A stretch of 64,000 nucleotides of DNA, taken from contig NZ_ML660184.1 of NCBI RefSeq assembly GCF_007483665.1, positions 288,932 through 352,931 of the forward strand. The letters run 5' to 3'. The notes beneath the pieces are model-generated. The model worked only from the letters and a program-made list of their open reading frames with translations, did no database searches and was not told the origin of the DNA. The translations under genes and the position numbers were made by a program. Below, piece by piece: positions 26,220-35,570 of this stretch (position 1 is its first letter; each line of letters opens with the position of its first letter). The stretch comes from Catellatospora sichuanensis (lineage in GTDB: Bacteria > Actinomycetota > Actinomycetes > Mycobacteriales > Micromonosporaceae).

Positions 26220-27653
26220 TCAGAGCTGGAAGGCGGTTTCTTCGAAGGGGCCGACCACGGCGAGGGACATGGGGGCGGTGAGGACCTTGGTGGCGATGTG
26301 GTTGACCTCGTCCAGGGTGACGGCCTCGATGCGGCGCAGCAGCTCGTCGACGGACATCAGGTCGCCGTGCAGGAGTTCGCCCTTGCCGAGGCGGCTCATC
26401 CGGGAGCCGGTGTCCTCCAGGCCCAGCACGAGCGAGCCCTTCAGCATGCCCTTGCCGCGGCGCAGCTCCTCGGCGGTGATGCCGTGCGCGGCGGTGTCGG
26501 ACAGCTCCTGGCGGATCAGGGCCAGGACCTCGTCGGCCTTGGCCGGGGCGCAGCCGGCGTACACCGCGAACGAGCCGGTCTCGGCGTACTGCGAGGTGTA
26601 GGAGTACACCGAGTACGCCAGCCCGCGCTTCTCGCGGACCTGCTGGAACAGGCGGCTGGACATGCCGCCGCCGAGCACGTTGTTGAGCACCCCGAGCGCG
26701 AACCGGCGCTCGTCGTGGCGGTGCAGGGCCGGGCCGCCGAGCACCAGGTGGGCCTGCTCGGTGTCGTCCGGGCGCACGAGTGTGGCCGGCGGGCGGTGCT
26801 TGACCCGTGAGTGCGGCGAGCGGGTCGGCTCGGGAGAGGCCGGCAGCGCATCGCCGAGCGGGGTGCCCGCGAAAGCCTCACGGACCTGCTTGACCACGGT
26901 CGCGTGGTCGAGGTTGCCCGCGGCCGCGATCACGATCACCGGCGGGGTGTACCGCCGCCGGTAGAAGCCGTTGATCTGCTTCCGGGTCATCGGCGTGATG
27001 GTCTCGACGGTGCCCGAGATCAGCCGGCCCAGCGGGTGGTCGCCGTAGAGGACCTCGGCGTGCAGGTCGTGCACCTCGTCGCCGGGTTCGTCGGCGTGCA
27101 TGGCGATCTCTTCGAGGATCACCCCGCGCTCGGTCTCGACGTCGGCCTCCGCCAGCACCGAGTCGGCGACCGCGTCGCACATGACGTCGATGGCCAGCGG
27201 CAGGTCCTCGTCGAGCACCCGCGCGTAGTAGCAGGTGTACTCCTTGGCGGTGTACGCGTTGGTCTCCCCGCCGACGGCCTCGATCTGCGCGGAGATGTCC
27301 AGCGCGGACCGCTTCCGGGTGCCCTTGAACAGCAGGTGCTCCAGGAAGTGCGAGGCCCCGCCGAGCTGGGGGGCCTCGTCGCGCGAGCCCACGCCGACCC
27401 AGATGCCGAAGGTCACGCTGCGCATCGCGGGCACGGCCTCGGTGAGGATCCGCATCCCGTTGGGCAGCACGGTACGCCGTACCGTCCCGCCGAGCGGGTC
27501 GCTGTCGAGGACCCGGGTCACCGCCCGCGGCGCGTTCTTGCCGGGCGCGGCGGTCTCACCGCGCGGCGCGCCCTGAGCCCGGGAGGCTGCGGCGGGGTTC
27601 GCGGGAACGGTGCTCGGGGTGCCGGCCGTCGGGCCGGTGGAAGTGGTACGCAT
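26220..27653 (-). CDS. M16 (pitrilysin) family zinc metalloprotease
   Basis: Inverse zinc protease with the HxxEH motif in GGASHFLEHLLFKGT and the third ligand Glu about 75 residues on in ETERGVILEEI. The second half holds the M16 C-terminal fold with FQQVREKRGLAYSVYSY, the conserved Arg/Tyr pair. 477 residues matches single-chain, half-size bacterial M16 enzymes such as the mycobacterial PepR. The first 45 residues are a Thr/Pro/Ala-rich leader without a classical signal peptide. It follows pnp, as in other actinobacteria, separated by a strong hairpin. Confidence 0.9.
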   Translation of the reverse strand: MRTTSTGPTAGTPSTVPANPAAASRAQGAPRGETAAPGKNAPRAVTRVLDSDPLGGTVRRTVLPNGMRILTEAVPAMRSVTFGIWVGVGSRDEAPQLGGASHFLEHLLFKGTRKRSALDISAQIEAVGGETNAYTAKEYTCYYARVLDEDLPLAIDVMCDAVADSVLAEADVETERGVILEEIAMHADEPGDEVHDLHAEVLYGDHPLGRLISGTVETITPMTRKQINGFYRRRYTPPVIVIAAAGNLDHATVVKQVREAFAGTPLGDALPASPEPTRSPHSRVKHRPPATLVRPDDTEQAHLVLGGPALHRHDERRFALGVLNNVLGGGMSSRLFQQVREKRGLAYSVYSYTSQYAETGSFAVYAGCAPAKADEVLALIRQELSDTAAHGITAEELRRGKGMLKGSLVLGLEDTGSRMSRLGKGELLHGDLMSVDELLRRIEAVTLDEVNHIATKVLTAPMSLAVVGPFEETAFQL

Positions 27654-27685
27654 GGCCTCGGCGGCTCTCCGGTGCAGGTAATGGG

Positions 27686-27725
27686 CACAGCCCGCGGGGA
27701 AGGTTGTCCTTCCCCGCGGGCTGTG
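27686..27725 (-). terminator. Strong hairpin after pnp
   Basis: An 18-bp perfect stem (27686-27703 with 27708-27725) and TTGT loop, 32 bases beyond the pnp stop and before the M16 protease start. No U-tract follows. By position it ends, or 3'-stabilises, the pnp transcript; the 4-base loop and perfect stem set it apart from the long-loop repeats. Confidence 0.75.
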
Positions 27726-27757
27726 TTCTAGCTGTTCTGGCTGGTCACCGACGAGTG

Positions 27758-30085
27758 TCAGTCGCGGCGCTGGGTGCGCCGGCGCTCGCCGCCCTCACCG
27801 CTGCGGGCCGGCCGGTCGCCGCCCTCGCGGCGCGGGCCGCGGTCGCCACCCCGGTCGCCGCCCCGGTCACCCTCGCGGGGGGCCGGCTTGTCGCTGACGA
27901 TCGGGTTGCCGTCGGGGCCGATCTTGTCCAGGTAGACCTTGCCGCGCGCGTCGATGTCGGCGATGACGACCTCGACCTTGTCGCCGACGTTGAGGAAGTC
28001 CTCGACGCGGTCGACCCGCTTGCCGTCGCCCACCTTGGAGATGTGCAGCAGGCCGTCGCGGCCCGGGGTCAGCGAGACGAAGGCGCCGAACGCCGCCGTC
28101 TTCACCACGGTGCCCAGGAAGCGGTCGCCCACCTTCGGCATGGTCGGGTTCGCGATGGCGTTGATCCGGTCCACGGCGGCCTGCGCCGACGGGCCGTTGG
28201 TCGCGCCGACGTAGATCGTGCCGTCGTCCTCGATGGAGATCTCGGCGCCGGTCTCGTCCTGGATCGCGTTGATGGTCTGGCCCTTGGGCCCGATCACCAT
28301 GCCGATCTTGTCGACGGGGATCTTGACCGAGGTCACCCGCGGGGCGTACTCGCTCATCTCACCCGGGGCGGCGATGGCCGCGGCCATCACACCCAGGATG
28401 GTCTGGCGCGCCTCGTGGGCCTGCTGCAGCGCGGCGGCCAGCACGTCCGACGGGATGCCGTCGAGCTTGGTGTCCAGCTGCAGGGCGGTCACGAAGTCCG
28501 GCGTGCCGGCGACCTTGAAGTCCATGTCGCCGAACGCGTCCTCGGCACCGAGGATGTCGGTCAGCGTCACGTACTGGGTCTTGCCGTCCACCTCGTCGGA
28601 GATGAGGCCCATGGCGATACCGGCGACGGGGGCCTTCAGCGGCACACCGGCGCTCAGCAGCGACATGGTCGACGCGCAGACCGAACCCATCGAGGTCGAG
28701 CCGTTGGAGCTCAGCGCCTCCGACACCTGCCGGATGGCGTACGGGAACTCCTCGCGCGCCGGCAGCACCGGGATGAGGGCCCGCTCCGCCAGCGCGCCGT
28801 GGCCGATCTCGCGGCGCTTCGGCGAGCCGACCCGGCCGGTCTCACCGGTCGAGTACGGCGGGAAGTTGTAGTTGTGCATGTAGCGCTTGGTCTTCTCCGG
28901 CGAGAGCGTGTCCAGCGCCTGCTCCATGCGCAGCATGTTCAGCGTGGTGACGCCCAGGATCTGGGTCTCGCCGCGCTCGAACAGCGCCGAACCGTGCACC
29001 CGCGGCAGCACCTGCACCTCGGCGGTGAGCTGGCGGATGTCCCGCAGCCCACGGCCGTCCATGCGGACGCCGTCCCGCAGCACGCGGTTGCGCACCTCGG
29101 ACTTGGTCACCGACCGGAACGCGGCCGAGACCTCCTTCTCGCGCCCCTCGAACTGCGGCGCGACCTGGCCGACGACCTTCTCCTTGACCAGGTCGAGGGC
29201 CTCTTCGCGATCGGCCTTGCCGGCGATCTTGAGAGCCTCGGTGATCTCCGAGCCCGCCGCCGCCTTCACGGCCGCGTACACGTCGTCCTGGTAGTCCAGG
29301 AACACCGGGAACTCGGTCACCGGCTTCGCGGCGACCGCGGCCAGCTCGCTCTGCGCGCGGCACAGCTCGCGGATGGCGACCTTGGCGGCCTCCAGACCAC
29401 CGGCCACGATCTCCTCGGTCGGCGCCTGCGCGCCGTCCGCGACCAGCTTGAGAGTGTTCGCGGTGGCCTCGGCCTCGACCATCATGACGGCGACGTCGCC
29501 GTCCTCCAGAGCACGACCGGCCACCACCATGTCGAAGGTGGCGCGCGCCAGCTCGGTGTGGGTCGGGAACGCCACCCACTGGCCGTCGATGTGTGCCACC
29601 CGGGTGGCCCCGATCGGGCCGCTGAACGGCAGGCCGGACAGCTTGGTGGACATGCTGGCCGCGTTGATCGCGACCACGTCGTACGGGTGCTCCGGGTCGA
29701 GCGCGAGGACCGTCTCGACGACCTGGACCTCGTTGCGCAGGCCCTTCACGAACGACGGCCGCAGCGGCCGGTCGATCAGGCGGCAGGTGAGGATGGCGTC
29801 CTCGCTGGGACGTCCCTCACGGCGGAAGAACGAACCCGGGATGCGGCCGGTGGCGTACATCCGCTCTTCGACGTCCACCGTCAGCGGGAAGAAGTCGAAC
29901 TGGTCCTTGGGCTGCTTGCCCGCGGTGGTCGCGGAGAGGACCACCGTGTCGCCCAGCTGGGCAGTGACGGAGCCGGCGGCCTGTCGGGCCAGCCGTCCGG
30001 TCGAGAAGATGACCTCACGGGTACCGAACGACCCGTTGTCGATCACTGCTTTGCTGGTCTTTTCGCCGAGGTTGTGCTCGGTCAT
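27758..30085 (-). CDS. pnp: Polyribonucleotide nucleotidyltransferase
   Basis: Phosphorolytic 3'-5' exoribonuclease; in Streptomyces it also adds RNA tails (guanosine pentaphosphate synthetase I). Two RNase PH domains are present with the active-site block [20 protein letters not shown] in the second one, then a KH domain ([18 protein letters not shown]) and an S1 domain ([20 protein letters not shown]). The protein ends in an Arg/Gly/Asp-rich tail with repeated GGDRGGDRG, an added RNA-binding extension common in GC-rich actinomycetes. 775 aa. Its start is preceded by GAAGGAG. Lies downstream of rpsO as usual. Confidence 0.96.
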   Translation of the reverse strand: MTEHNLGEKTSKAVIDNGSFGTREVIFSTGRLARQAAGSVTAQLGDTVVLSATTAGKQPKDQFDFFPLTVDVEERMYATGRIPGSFFRREGRPSEDAILTCRLIDRPLRPSFVKGLRNEVQVVETVLALDPEHPYDVVAINAASMSTKLSGLPFSGPIGATRVAHIDGQWVAFPTHTELARATFDMVVAGRALEDGDVAVMMVEAEATANTLKLVADGAQAPTEEIVAGGLEAAKVAIRELCRAQSELAAVAAKPVTEFPVFLDYQDDVYAAVKAAAGSEITEALKIAGKADREEALDLVKEKVVGQVAPQFEGREKEVSAAFRSVTKSEVRNRVLRDGVRMDGRGLRDIRQLTAEVQVLPRVHGSALFERGETQILGVTTLNMLRMEQALDTLSPEKTKRYMHNYNFPPYSTGETGRVGSPKRREIGHGALAERALIPVLPAREEFPYAIRQVSEALSSNGSTSMGSVCASTMSLLSAGVPLKAPVAGIAMGLISDEVDGKTQYVTLTDILGAEDAFGDMDFKVAGTPDFVTALQLDTKLDGIPSDVLAAALQQAHEARQTILGVMAAAIAAPGEMSEYAPRVTSVKIPVDKIGMVIGPKGQTINAIQDETGAEISIEDDGTIYVGATNGPSAQAAVDRINAIANPTMPKVGDRFLGTVVKTAAFGAFVSLTPGRDGLLHISKVGDGKRVDRVEDFLNVGDKVEVVIADIDARGKVYLDKIGPDGNPIVSDKPAPREGDRGGDRGGDRGPRREGGDRPARSGEGGERRRTQRRD

Positions 30086-30282
30086 GAAGCTGTGTGCTCC
30101 TTCTGTCGCGGCACGTGCCGCCCGTTGCCGGGTAGGACAGTCGGTCTTCGATCGAAGCGCCCGGAGCTCGCTCCGGACACCACTACCGAGGACCGACCCA
30201 AACCGGCTGGCCTGGGTGTGTTGCTTGCGCCAGGCCCGGTGTTCTTCCCGACGGCGGGTACGTGCCAGGTGTGGTCAAACAT

Positions 30283-30310
30283 CGGGGGAGCGACTGGCGC
30301 CGCTCCCCCG
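30283..30310 (-). terminator. Hairpin between rpsO and pnp
   Basis: CGGGGGAGCG (30283-30292) pairs perfectly with CGCTCCCCCG (30301-30310), eight-base loop, starting seven bases after the rpsO stop. In other bacteria the rpsO-pnp gap holds a terminator or RNase III site controlling pnp, so it may attenuate rather than end transcription. Confidence 0.65.
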
Positions 30311-30316
30311 TCAGAA

Positions 30317-30586
30317 CTATCGGCGCAGGCCGAGGCGCTCGATGAGCGCACGGTAGCGGGCGATGTCCGACTTCTGCAGGTAAGCCAGCAGCCGCTTGCG
30401 GCGGCCGACCAGCAGCAGCAGACCACGACGGCTGTGGTGGTCGTGCTTGTGCAGCTTGAGGTGCTCGGTCAGGTCCTGGATCCGCTTGGTGAGCACGGCC
30501 ACCTGGACCTCCGGCGAACCGGTGTCCCCTTCGACGACGGCGTAATCCGCCATGATCTGGGTCTTGACTTCAGCGTCGAGCGCCAT
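30317..30586 (-). CDS. rpsO: 30S ribosomal protein S15
   Basis: 89-residue ribosomal protein that binds the 16S rRNA central domain. Sequence shows the S15 hallmarks [37 protein letters not shown] and [13 protein letters not shown]. The ATG at 30586 has AGGGAG just upstream; an in-frame extension to 30805 is not conserved. It heads the rpsO-pnp unit; about 360 bases upstream to ribF give room for its promoter. Confidence 0.97.
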   Translation of the reverse strand: MALDAEVKTQIMADYAVVEGDTGSPEVQVAVLTKRIQDLTEHLKLHKHDHHSRRGLLLLVGRRKRLLAYLQKSDIARYRALIERLGLRR

Positions 30587-30836
30587 GGTCTCCCTAACTG
30601 TGGGTTCTGTGCCACCCGATATCCCGCGGCGTCGTGCAGGCATACCGGGCCCACACCGGTGACCCGGTGTCCCTTCCAGGCTACCAGCCGGTGAGATACC
30701 ACCCCGCCGGGATACGCAAACTACGCGTTCCCCGCGCCTTCCCACCCCACCCAAGATCACCACTTGTGTCATGATCTGCAGCCAGACGCAGCAAATCGAC
30801 ACCAAACGCCGATCATGAAGCGTTCCCCGGAGCGGC
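30587..30836. other. rpsO upstream region
   Basis: Non-coding stretch that should contain the rpsO promoter, plus repeat E1 at 30753-30820. I see no confident -35/-10 pair and no riboswitch-like structure. The part nearest ribF (30837-30947) is treated separately as a possible gene fragment. Confidence 0.5.
30753..30820. repeat. Family E palindromic element, copy E1 (inverted)
   Basis: TCATGATC at 30769-30776 and GATCATGA at 30811-30818 bracket the loop. Reverse-complemented it shares GCGTTTGGTG and CTGCAGATCATG with the element at 36.3 kb, in the same order, so the two are homologous. Confidence 0.65.
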
Positions 30837-30947
30837 TCAGTAGAGGCGGCGCAGGGAGTCGATGGTGAGCAGCACCGGTGAGACCGCGCCGTTCAGTTTC
30901 GGCAGCGGCTCGACCTCGCGCCACGGGTGTTCACAGCCGCCGATCCT
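30837..30947 (-). pseudogene. Possible 3' remnant of a coding gene
   Basis: In the frame ending with TGA at 30837-30839 one reads [20 protein letters not shown] followed by a further 12 residues ending SLRRLY. Third codon positions are G or C in about 28 of 32 codons, which is what a real gene looks like here, and the composition is protein-like. There is no start codon giving a usable gene, and upstream the frame overlaps the end of ribF. The simplest reading is the tail of a decayed or displaced gene; I do not recognise the family. Confidence 0.35.
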
Positions 30948-31881
30948 ACGGCTTCGGCACGCCCAGCACCGCTCGCGTGCGCGCGACGTCGTCGCCGATG
31001 GCCTCCACGAGAGCATCGATGCCGTCGAACTTGAGCGTCGGGCGCAGGTGGCTGACGAAGTCCAGGGCCAGCCGCTCGCCGTAGAGGTCGCCGGAGAAGT
31101 CGAGCACGTACGCCTCCACTCGCCGGTCCTGTCCCGCGAACGTGGGGTTCGTCCCGATGGACACCGCCGCGGGCAGCCGCTCGTTGCCGCGGACCAGCCA
31201 GGCGGCGTACACGCCGTCCGCGGGCACCGCCGCGTACTTGGCCACCATCAGGTTGGCGGTCGGGAAGCCGATCTCCCGGCCGCGCTGGTCGCCGCGCACC
31301 ACGACGCCCTCCAGCCGGTGCGGGCGGCCCAGCACCGCCGCGGCCGCCTCCACGTCGCCGGCGTCCACGCAGGCCCGCACATATGTCGAGGAGTAGACGG
31401 TGCCGTCGCCGGTGACCAGCGGGGCCGACTCGACCGCGAAGCCGAACGTGCGGCCCAGCTTGGCCAGCAGTTCGACATCCCCGGCGGCCTTGTGCCCGAA
31501 CCGGAAGTTCTCCCCCACCACGACCAGCGCCGCGTGCAGGTGCTCGACCAGCACGTCGTGCACGAACCGGTCCGCGTCCAGCTTGGAGAAGTCGAGCGTG
31601 AACGGCTGTACGCAGAGCACGTCGACGCCCAGGCCGGCCAGCAGTTCGGCCTTGCGCTGCGGGGAGGTCAGCATCGCCGGGTGCGAGCCGGGGCGCACCA
31701 CCTCGGACGGGTGCGGGTCGAAGGTCAGCACCACCGCGGGCAGGCCCAGTTCGCGGGCACGCTTCACGGCGTGGCCGATGGTCTGCTGGTGGCCCGTGTG
31801 CACGCCGTCGAAGACGCCGATGGTGACGACCGCGCGGCCCCAGCCGCCCGGCGCCGCGTCGTACCCCCGCCAACGCTGCAT
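30946..31881 (-). CDS. ribF: Bifunctional riboflavin kinase/FAD synthetase
   Basis: Makes FMN from riboflavin and FAD from FMN. The N-terminal nucleotidyltransferase domain has TIGVFDGVHTGHQ and TFDPHPSEV; the C-terminal flavokinase has VVRGDQRGREIGFPTANL and SIGTNPTF. 311 residues is typical. The ATG at 31881 overlaps the truB stop as TGATG, indicating translational coupling. Part of the conserved truB-ribF-rpsO-pnp order. Confidence 0.95.
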   Translation of the reverse strand: MQRWRGYDAAPGGWGRAVVTIGVFDGVHTGHQQTIGHAVKRARELGLPAVVLTFDPHPSEVVRPGSHPAMLTSPQRKAELLAGLGVDVLCVQPFTLDFSKLDADRFVHDVLVEHLHAALVVVGENFRFGHKAAGDVELLAKLGRTFGFAVESAPLVTGDGTVYSSTYVRACVDAGDVEAAAAVLGRPHRLEGVVVRGDQRGREIGFPTANLMVAKYAAVPADGVYAAWLVRGNERLPAAVSIGTNPTFAGQDRRVEAYVLDFSGDLYGERLALDFVSHLRPTLKFDGIDALVEAIGDDVARTRAVLGVPKP

Positions 31882-32789
31882 CACTGCTCGCCTCCCACCA
31901 GGACGATCTCCGCCTTGGCCCGGCCGCCGCGCTCGGACATGACCGCCAGCGCGGCCCCGTCCGGGCCCACCACACCGTACGGCCCGGCCTGGCCGACGGC
32001 GGGCAGCGGCCCGCCGTGCGACACGGTCTTCGCGGCGTCCGCGTCGACCTCGCGCACCGGCATGGCGCGGCCCAGGGCCTGCGCCAGCGGCAGCGCCACC
32101 GGGTCGGCGAGCTCCGCGAGCTGTTCCAGGGTGTACGCCTCGGCGAGGGTGAACCCGCCCACGGCGGTGCGCCGCAGCGCGGTGAGGTGACCGCCGACAC
32201 CCAGCGCGGCGCCCAGATCACGGGCGATGGCCCGGATGTAGGTGCCCGACGAGCAGGCCACTTCCACGGCGACGTCGACCACGTCCTCCGTACGGGTGAT
32301 CTCCGACACGTCGATCCGGGAGATCGTCACCCGGCGCGCGGGCAGCTCGACCTGCTCCCCCTGGCGCACCCGGTGGTACGAGCGCACCCCGTTCACCTTG
32401 ATCGCGCTGACCGAGGACGGCACCTGGTCGACCTCGCCGGTCAGCGCGGCCAGCCCGGCCCGGATCTGCTCGTCGGTGACGTGCCCGGCGGGCGTGGTGA
32501 CGGTGACGTCGCCCTCGGCGTCGTCGGTGACCGTGTCCTGGCCCAACCGGATGACCCCCCGGTAGACCTTGGCCGTGCCCACGACGTAGGTGAGCAGCCG
32601 GGTGGCCCGGCCGACGCCGAGCACCAGCACCCCGGTCGCCATCGGGTCCAGCGTGCCGCCGTGGCCGACCTTGCGGGTCCCGGCGATCCGGCGCACCCGC
32701 GCCACCACGTCGTGCGACGTCATGCCGCCGGCCTTGTCGACCACGATGAGCCCGTCGGTCACCGGGCGCTCGTTCTTCCTGCTGCTCAC
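31881..32789 (-). CDS. truB: tRNA pseudouridine-55 synthase
   Basis: Isomerises U55 in the tRNA T-loop. The catalytic aspartate is in GHGGTLDPMATGVLVLG and the family begins DGLIVVDKAGGMTSHDVV; a C-terminal PUA-like region follows (HGGPLPAVGQAGPYGVV). The GTG at 32789 is chosen because GAGGAG lies about five bases upstream, read within an otherwise possible ATGAGGAG start; the frame open to 32912 is unconserved. 302 aa. Overlaps ribF. Confidence 0.94.
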   Translation of the reverse strand: MSSRKNERPVTDGLIVVDKAGGMTSHDVVARVRRIAGTRKVGHGGTLDPMATGVLVLGVGRATRLLTYVVGTAKVYRGVIRLGQDTVTDDAEGDVTVTTPAGHVTDEQIRAGLAALTGEVDQVPSSVSAIKVNGVRSYHRVRQGEQVELPARRVTISRIDVSEITRTEDVVDVAVEVACSSGTYIRAIARDLGAALGVGGHLTALRRTAVGGFTLAEAYTLEQLAELADPVALPLAQALGRAMPVREVDADAAKTVSHGGPLPAVGQAGPYGVVGPDGAALAVMSERGGRAKAEIVLVGGEQ

Positions 32790-32892
32790 GCTTCTCCTCA
32801 TCGCGCTCCCCGACGGCGCGGACCGGCTGCGCTCCCGCGGGTCGGCGTGGAGCCGCAGCGGCCGGCAGCGACCCGTCGCGCCCCGGTCCGCA

Positions 32893-32909
32893 CCGACGCC
32901 TCGCGTCGG
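32893..32909 (-). terminator. Short GC hairpin after the MATE gene
   Basis: CCGACGC pairs with GCGTCGG across CTC, about 30 bases beyond the MATE transporter stop and upstream of truB. Plausible intrinsic terminator without a U-tract. Confidence 0.4.
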
Positions 32910-32937
32910 CACCGCGGGCCGGCGGTCCGGGTCCAGC

Positions 32938-34278
32938 CTAGGGTGCGGCGGTCACCGGTCCCGGGCTGGGCACGGCCCAGCCGCCGGTGCGCATCCGCAG
33001 CAGCAGCGCCACGAAGCGCACCACCAGGAACATGGTCAACCCGGCCCACACCCCGCCCAGGCCCAGCTGCAGGTGGTAGGCCAGCCAGGCCAACGGCAGG
33101 AAGCCGGCCACCGCCGCGATGATCGTCAGATTCCGCAGGTATGCCACGTCGCCCGCACCGATCAGCACCCCGTCCAGCGCGAACACGATCCCGCCCAGTG
33201 GCAGCAGCACGAGGAACCACGGCCAGATCAGCGACGCCTGGTCCCATACCGCGGGATCGTCGATGAACAGCGCGGGCAGCACCGCCACGCCCGCGCCGAG
33301 CACGACGGCGAACGCGACCCCGCACCAGCCGCCGAGCCAGGTGATGCGGCGCGCGGTGCGCTTGGCCGCCGGCGCGTCACCGGCGCCCAGCTCCGCGCCG
33401 ACCAGCGACTGGGCCGCGATCGCCACCGAGTCCAGCACCATCGCGCTGAAGAACCACAGCTGCAGTGCGATCTGGTGGGCGGCCAGCGCGGCCGCGCCGA
33501 ACCTGGCCGCCACCGCCGCCGCGGACAGGAAGCATGCCTGGAAAGCCGCACCCCGCACGATCAGGTTGCTGTTGACCGACAGCTGACGGCGCAGCACGTC
33601 CCACTGCGGCGCGAGCGGCACCCGCTCCACGACCAGCGCCCGCAGGAACAGCCCGCCGGAGGCGGCCTGTGCGAACACGTTGGCCCACGCCGAGCCGACC
33701 ATGCCCCAGCCCAGCCCGTACACCAGCAGCGGGCACAGCACCGCCGAGGCGAGGTTCGCGCCGAGCACGTAACGCAGCGGGCGGCGGGTGTCCTGCACGC
33801 CGCGCATCCAGCCGTTGCCCGCCATCGCCAGCAGGATGAACGGTGCGCCGAGCACGGCCACCCGCAGCCACAGCTCAGCCTGCGCGGCGACCTCGGCGGA
33901 CTCCGGTCCGTTGCCGGACAGCGCCCGGGTCAGCGGGCCCGCGAACAGCTGCGCCGCCACCAGCAGCGCCAGCCCGGCGAGCACGGCCAGCCAGGACGCC
34001 TGCACCCCCTCCCGCACGGCACCGGCCCGGTCGCCCGCCCCGAAGCGGCGCGCGGCCCGGCCCGTGGTGCCGTACGCCAGCACGTTGCCGAGCCAGACGG
34101 CCAGCCCGAGCACCGTGCCGGCCATGCCCAGCGCGGCCAGCGGCACTCGGCCCAGATGACCCACCACGGCGGTGTCGACCAGCACGTAGAGCGGTTCGGC
34201 CGCCAGCACCACCAGGGCGGGCAACGCCAGCGCCGCGATCCGGCGGTATCCGGCCGTCGGCGTCGCCACGGTGCTCAC
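32938..34278 (-). CDS. MATE family efflux transporter (DinF-like)
   Basis: 446-residue transporter with 12 predicted membrane helices in two halves. The N-terminal ALPALVVLAAEPLYVLVDTA then VVGHLGRVPLAALGMA is the DinF-type MATE signature, with the conserved Asp in the first helix; the second half begins QLSVNSNLIVRGAAFQACFL. Substrates of such exporters are cationic drugs or metabolites using H+ or Na+. In mycobacteria a DinF gene occupies the equivalent place near rbfA/DHH/truB. GTG 34278 overlaps the stop of the upstream membrane gene (GTGA). Confidence 0.88.
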   Translation of the reverse strand: MSTVATPTAGYRRIAALALPALVVLAAEPLYVLVDTAVVGHLGRVPLAALGMAGTVLGLAVWLGNVLAYGTTGRAARRFGAGDRAGAVREGVQASWLAVLAGLALLVAAQLFAGPLTRALSGNGPESAEVAAQAELWLRVAVLGAPFILLAMAGNGWMRGVQDTRRPLRYVLGANLASAVLCPLLVYGLGWGMVGSAWANVFAQAASGGLFLRALVVERVPLAPQWDVLRRQLSVNSNLIVRGAAFQACFLSAAAVAARFGAAALAAHQIALQLWFFSAMVLDSVAIAAQSLVGAELGAGDAPAAKRTARRITWLGGWCGVAFAVVLGAGVAVLPALFIDDPAVWDQASLIWPWFLVLLPLGGIVFALDGVLIGAGDVAYLRNLTIIAAVAGFLPLAWLAYHLQLGLGGVWAGLTMFLVVRFVALLLRMRTGGWAVPSPGPVTAAP

Positions 34279-35060
34279 GGCAGTGCCGCGGCAGGCTGCG
34301 CGCTCGGATCGACGCGAAGGTCGGGGGCGGACCCGGAGGAGGCGAGATAGGCCGCGCGGCGGCGGGCGAGTTCGGCGGGCGCGCCGATCGCGGTCCGGTC
34401 CTCGGGCACGGTGCGGTAGTGCTGCAGCAGGTGAACGAGGAACGCCGGGTCGACGTCGAGGGCGGCGAGCCGGAGGCGCACCGTGCCCGGCGCACGCCCG
34501 GCCCGGTCGACAGCGAGCCGCAGATCGTCGCCCGCGCCCGTCACCCGCACCCCGGTGAGCCGCGCCCACGGAACCGATCGTGTCCTGAGCCGGCTGCGCA
34601 CCCGCAGCGCGCTGGGAGTCACCACGATCCGGGTCGGACGCAGGCTCATCAGCACCGCGAGAAGCACCAGTGCGAGCGCGAACGCCGCGCCGGGCCTGCC
34701 CAAGCCCAGCAGAATCCCGCCACCGGCCAGCACGAACGCCGTAAGTGCGTGGCCCGGCGGCCCGACCACGGTGACGAAGCCGAGCCGCGAATCCGACGGA
34801 GTGAGCATGGGCTGCCTGCGCAACCGCCACAGCGGCCGGACGGCGAAGATGTAGGCGAAGGGCGTCGCAACCGACACCAGCATCGCCACCAGCCGCCACA
34901 GCGCTGCGGCGTCTCCCGGGATGTTCGCGACGGCGGCCGTGACGAGCAGACCGGCACCGCCGACGGCCCAGGCTGCGATACGCAGCCGGTTGGTCTGCAG
35001 TGCCAGGTCCGCGAGAACTTCGTCGATGGCGGGGGCCGCAGGCACGGCTGTCGAGGACAT
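34275..35060 (-). CDS. Membrane protein with PH-like domain, function unknown
   Basis: 261-residue protein: four hydrophobic segments in two pairs (about residues 28-72 and 100-140), then a soluble part with RIVVTPSALRVRSRLRTRSV and PWARLTGVRV, which has the strand pattern of a bacterial PH (bPH) domain. C-terminal 50 residues are hydrophilic. I do not recognise a named family. Its stop overlaps the MATE start (GTGA), so it is probably co-expressed with the exporter. ATG 35060 chosen over a GTG three bases earlier. Confidence 0.65.
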   Translation of the reverse strand: MSSTAVPAAPAIDEVLADLALQTNRLRIAAWAVGGAGLLVTAAVANIPGDAAALWRLVAMLVSVATPFAYIFAVRPLWRLRRQPMLTPSDSRLGFVTVVGPPGHALTAFVLAGGGILLGLGRPGAAFALALVLLAVLMSLRPTRIVVTPSALRVRSRLRTRSVPWARLTGVRVTGAGDDLRLAVDRAGRAPGTVRLRLAALDVDPAFLVHLLQHYRTVPEDRTAIGAPAELARRRAAYLASSGSAPDLRVDPSAQPAAALP

Positions 35061-35118
35061 CACGACAGCCTAGACGCAGCGATCACCCCGCCGAGTCCCC
35101 GTTTGTTGCCGGGGCGGA

Positions 35119-35220
35119 CTACTGCCGGGTGTCCATCGAGGTCTGCAGGGCGCGACGAGCCTGCTCGCGCTCGCGCTCTTCCTCGGTGGGCTGCGGCTGG
35201 GGCTTCTTCGACGTAGGCAT
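35119..35220 (-). CDS. Small charged protein, 33 aa
   Basis: A short gene reading MPTSKKPQPQPTEEEREREQ then ARRALQTSMDTRQ. A ribosome binding site (GGAAAGGA, seven bases) precedes the ATG. It is basic and Pro-rich at the start, then a Glu/Arg-rich stretch likely to be a helix. Codon third positions are GC-rich as in neighbouring genes. I recall similar tiny proteins in other actinomycetes but cannot name a function. It lies 56 bases upstream of the PH-domain membrane gene on the same strand. Confidence 0.55.
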   Translation of the reverse strand: MPTSKKPQPQPTEEEREREQARRALQTSMDTRQ

Positions 35221-35570
35221 GGGACGGTCCTTTCCAAGCACAACAACGGGTCAACTTCGTCGCGCGGTCGCGTCAGGGACGCGCCGTGCTCTTCTGTAGT
35301 CCGCCGCCGCTCTCGGGATCGCCGAGCTGTATCGCCGGTGTGACTGCCGCGGGGCCGCAGGTCGTCGTGGACCGCGGGCGGCACCGCTGCAGACAAAACT
35401 ATCGTTCAGTTCCACATCCTGCACAGTCGTTCCCACATCACGGAACGTCAGCCATACGACAACGCTGCTGGGGGTTGACTTAACGCACGACCAGTCGGAT
35501 ATGTCCGATTGCTGTTTCGTCACACCCTTGCGACGGCAGGCGTTCGGCGCCGGGTGGCGGGAAGTGGGCG
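35221..35570. other. 350-bp intergenic region
   Basis: No gene seen. It is less GC-rich than its surroundings near 35380-35520. TTGACT at about 35475 with a following imperfect dyad TCGGATATGTCCGA, and a GGAAC-containing stretch on the other strand, are promoter-like, but neither is convincing. It must hold the promoter for the small 33-aa gene. Confidence 0.4.

Noticed and set aside
30086-30316. Riboswitch or S15 autoregulatory pseudoknot between rpsO and pnp
   Set aside because: Only a simple hairpin could be seen; no conserved aptamer pattern was recognisable by eye.
27704-30694. Plus-strand frame of 996 codons opposite pnp and rpsO
   Set aside because: Shadow of pnp; protein reads as Asp/Arg/His/Val repeats with no motif.
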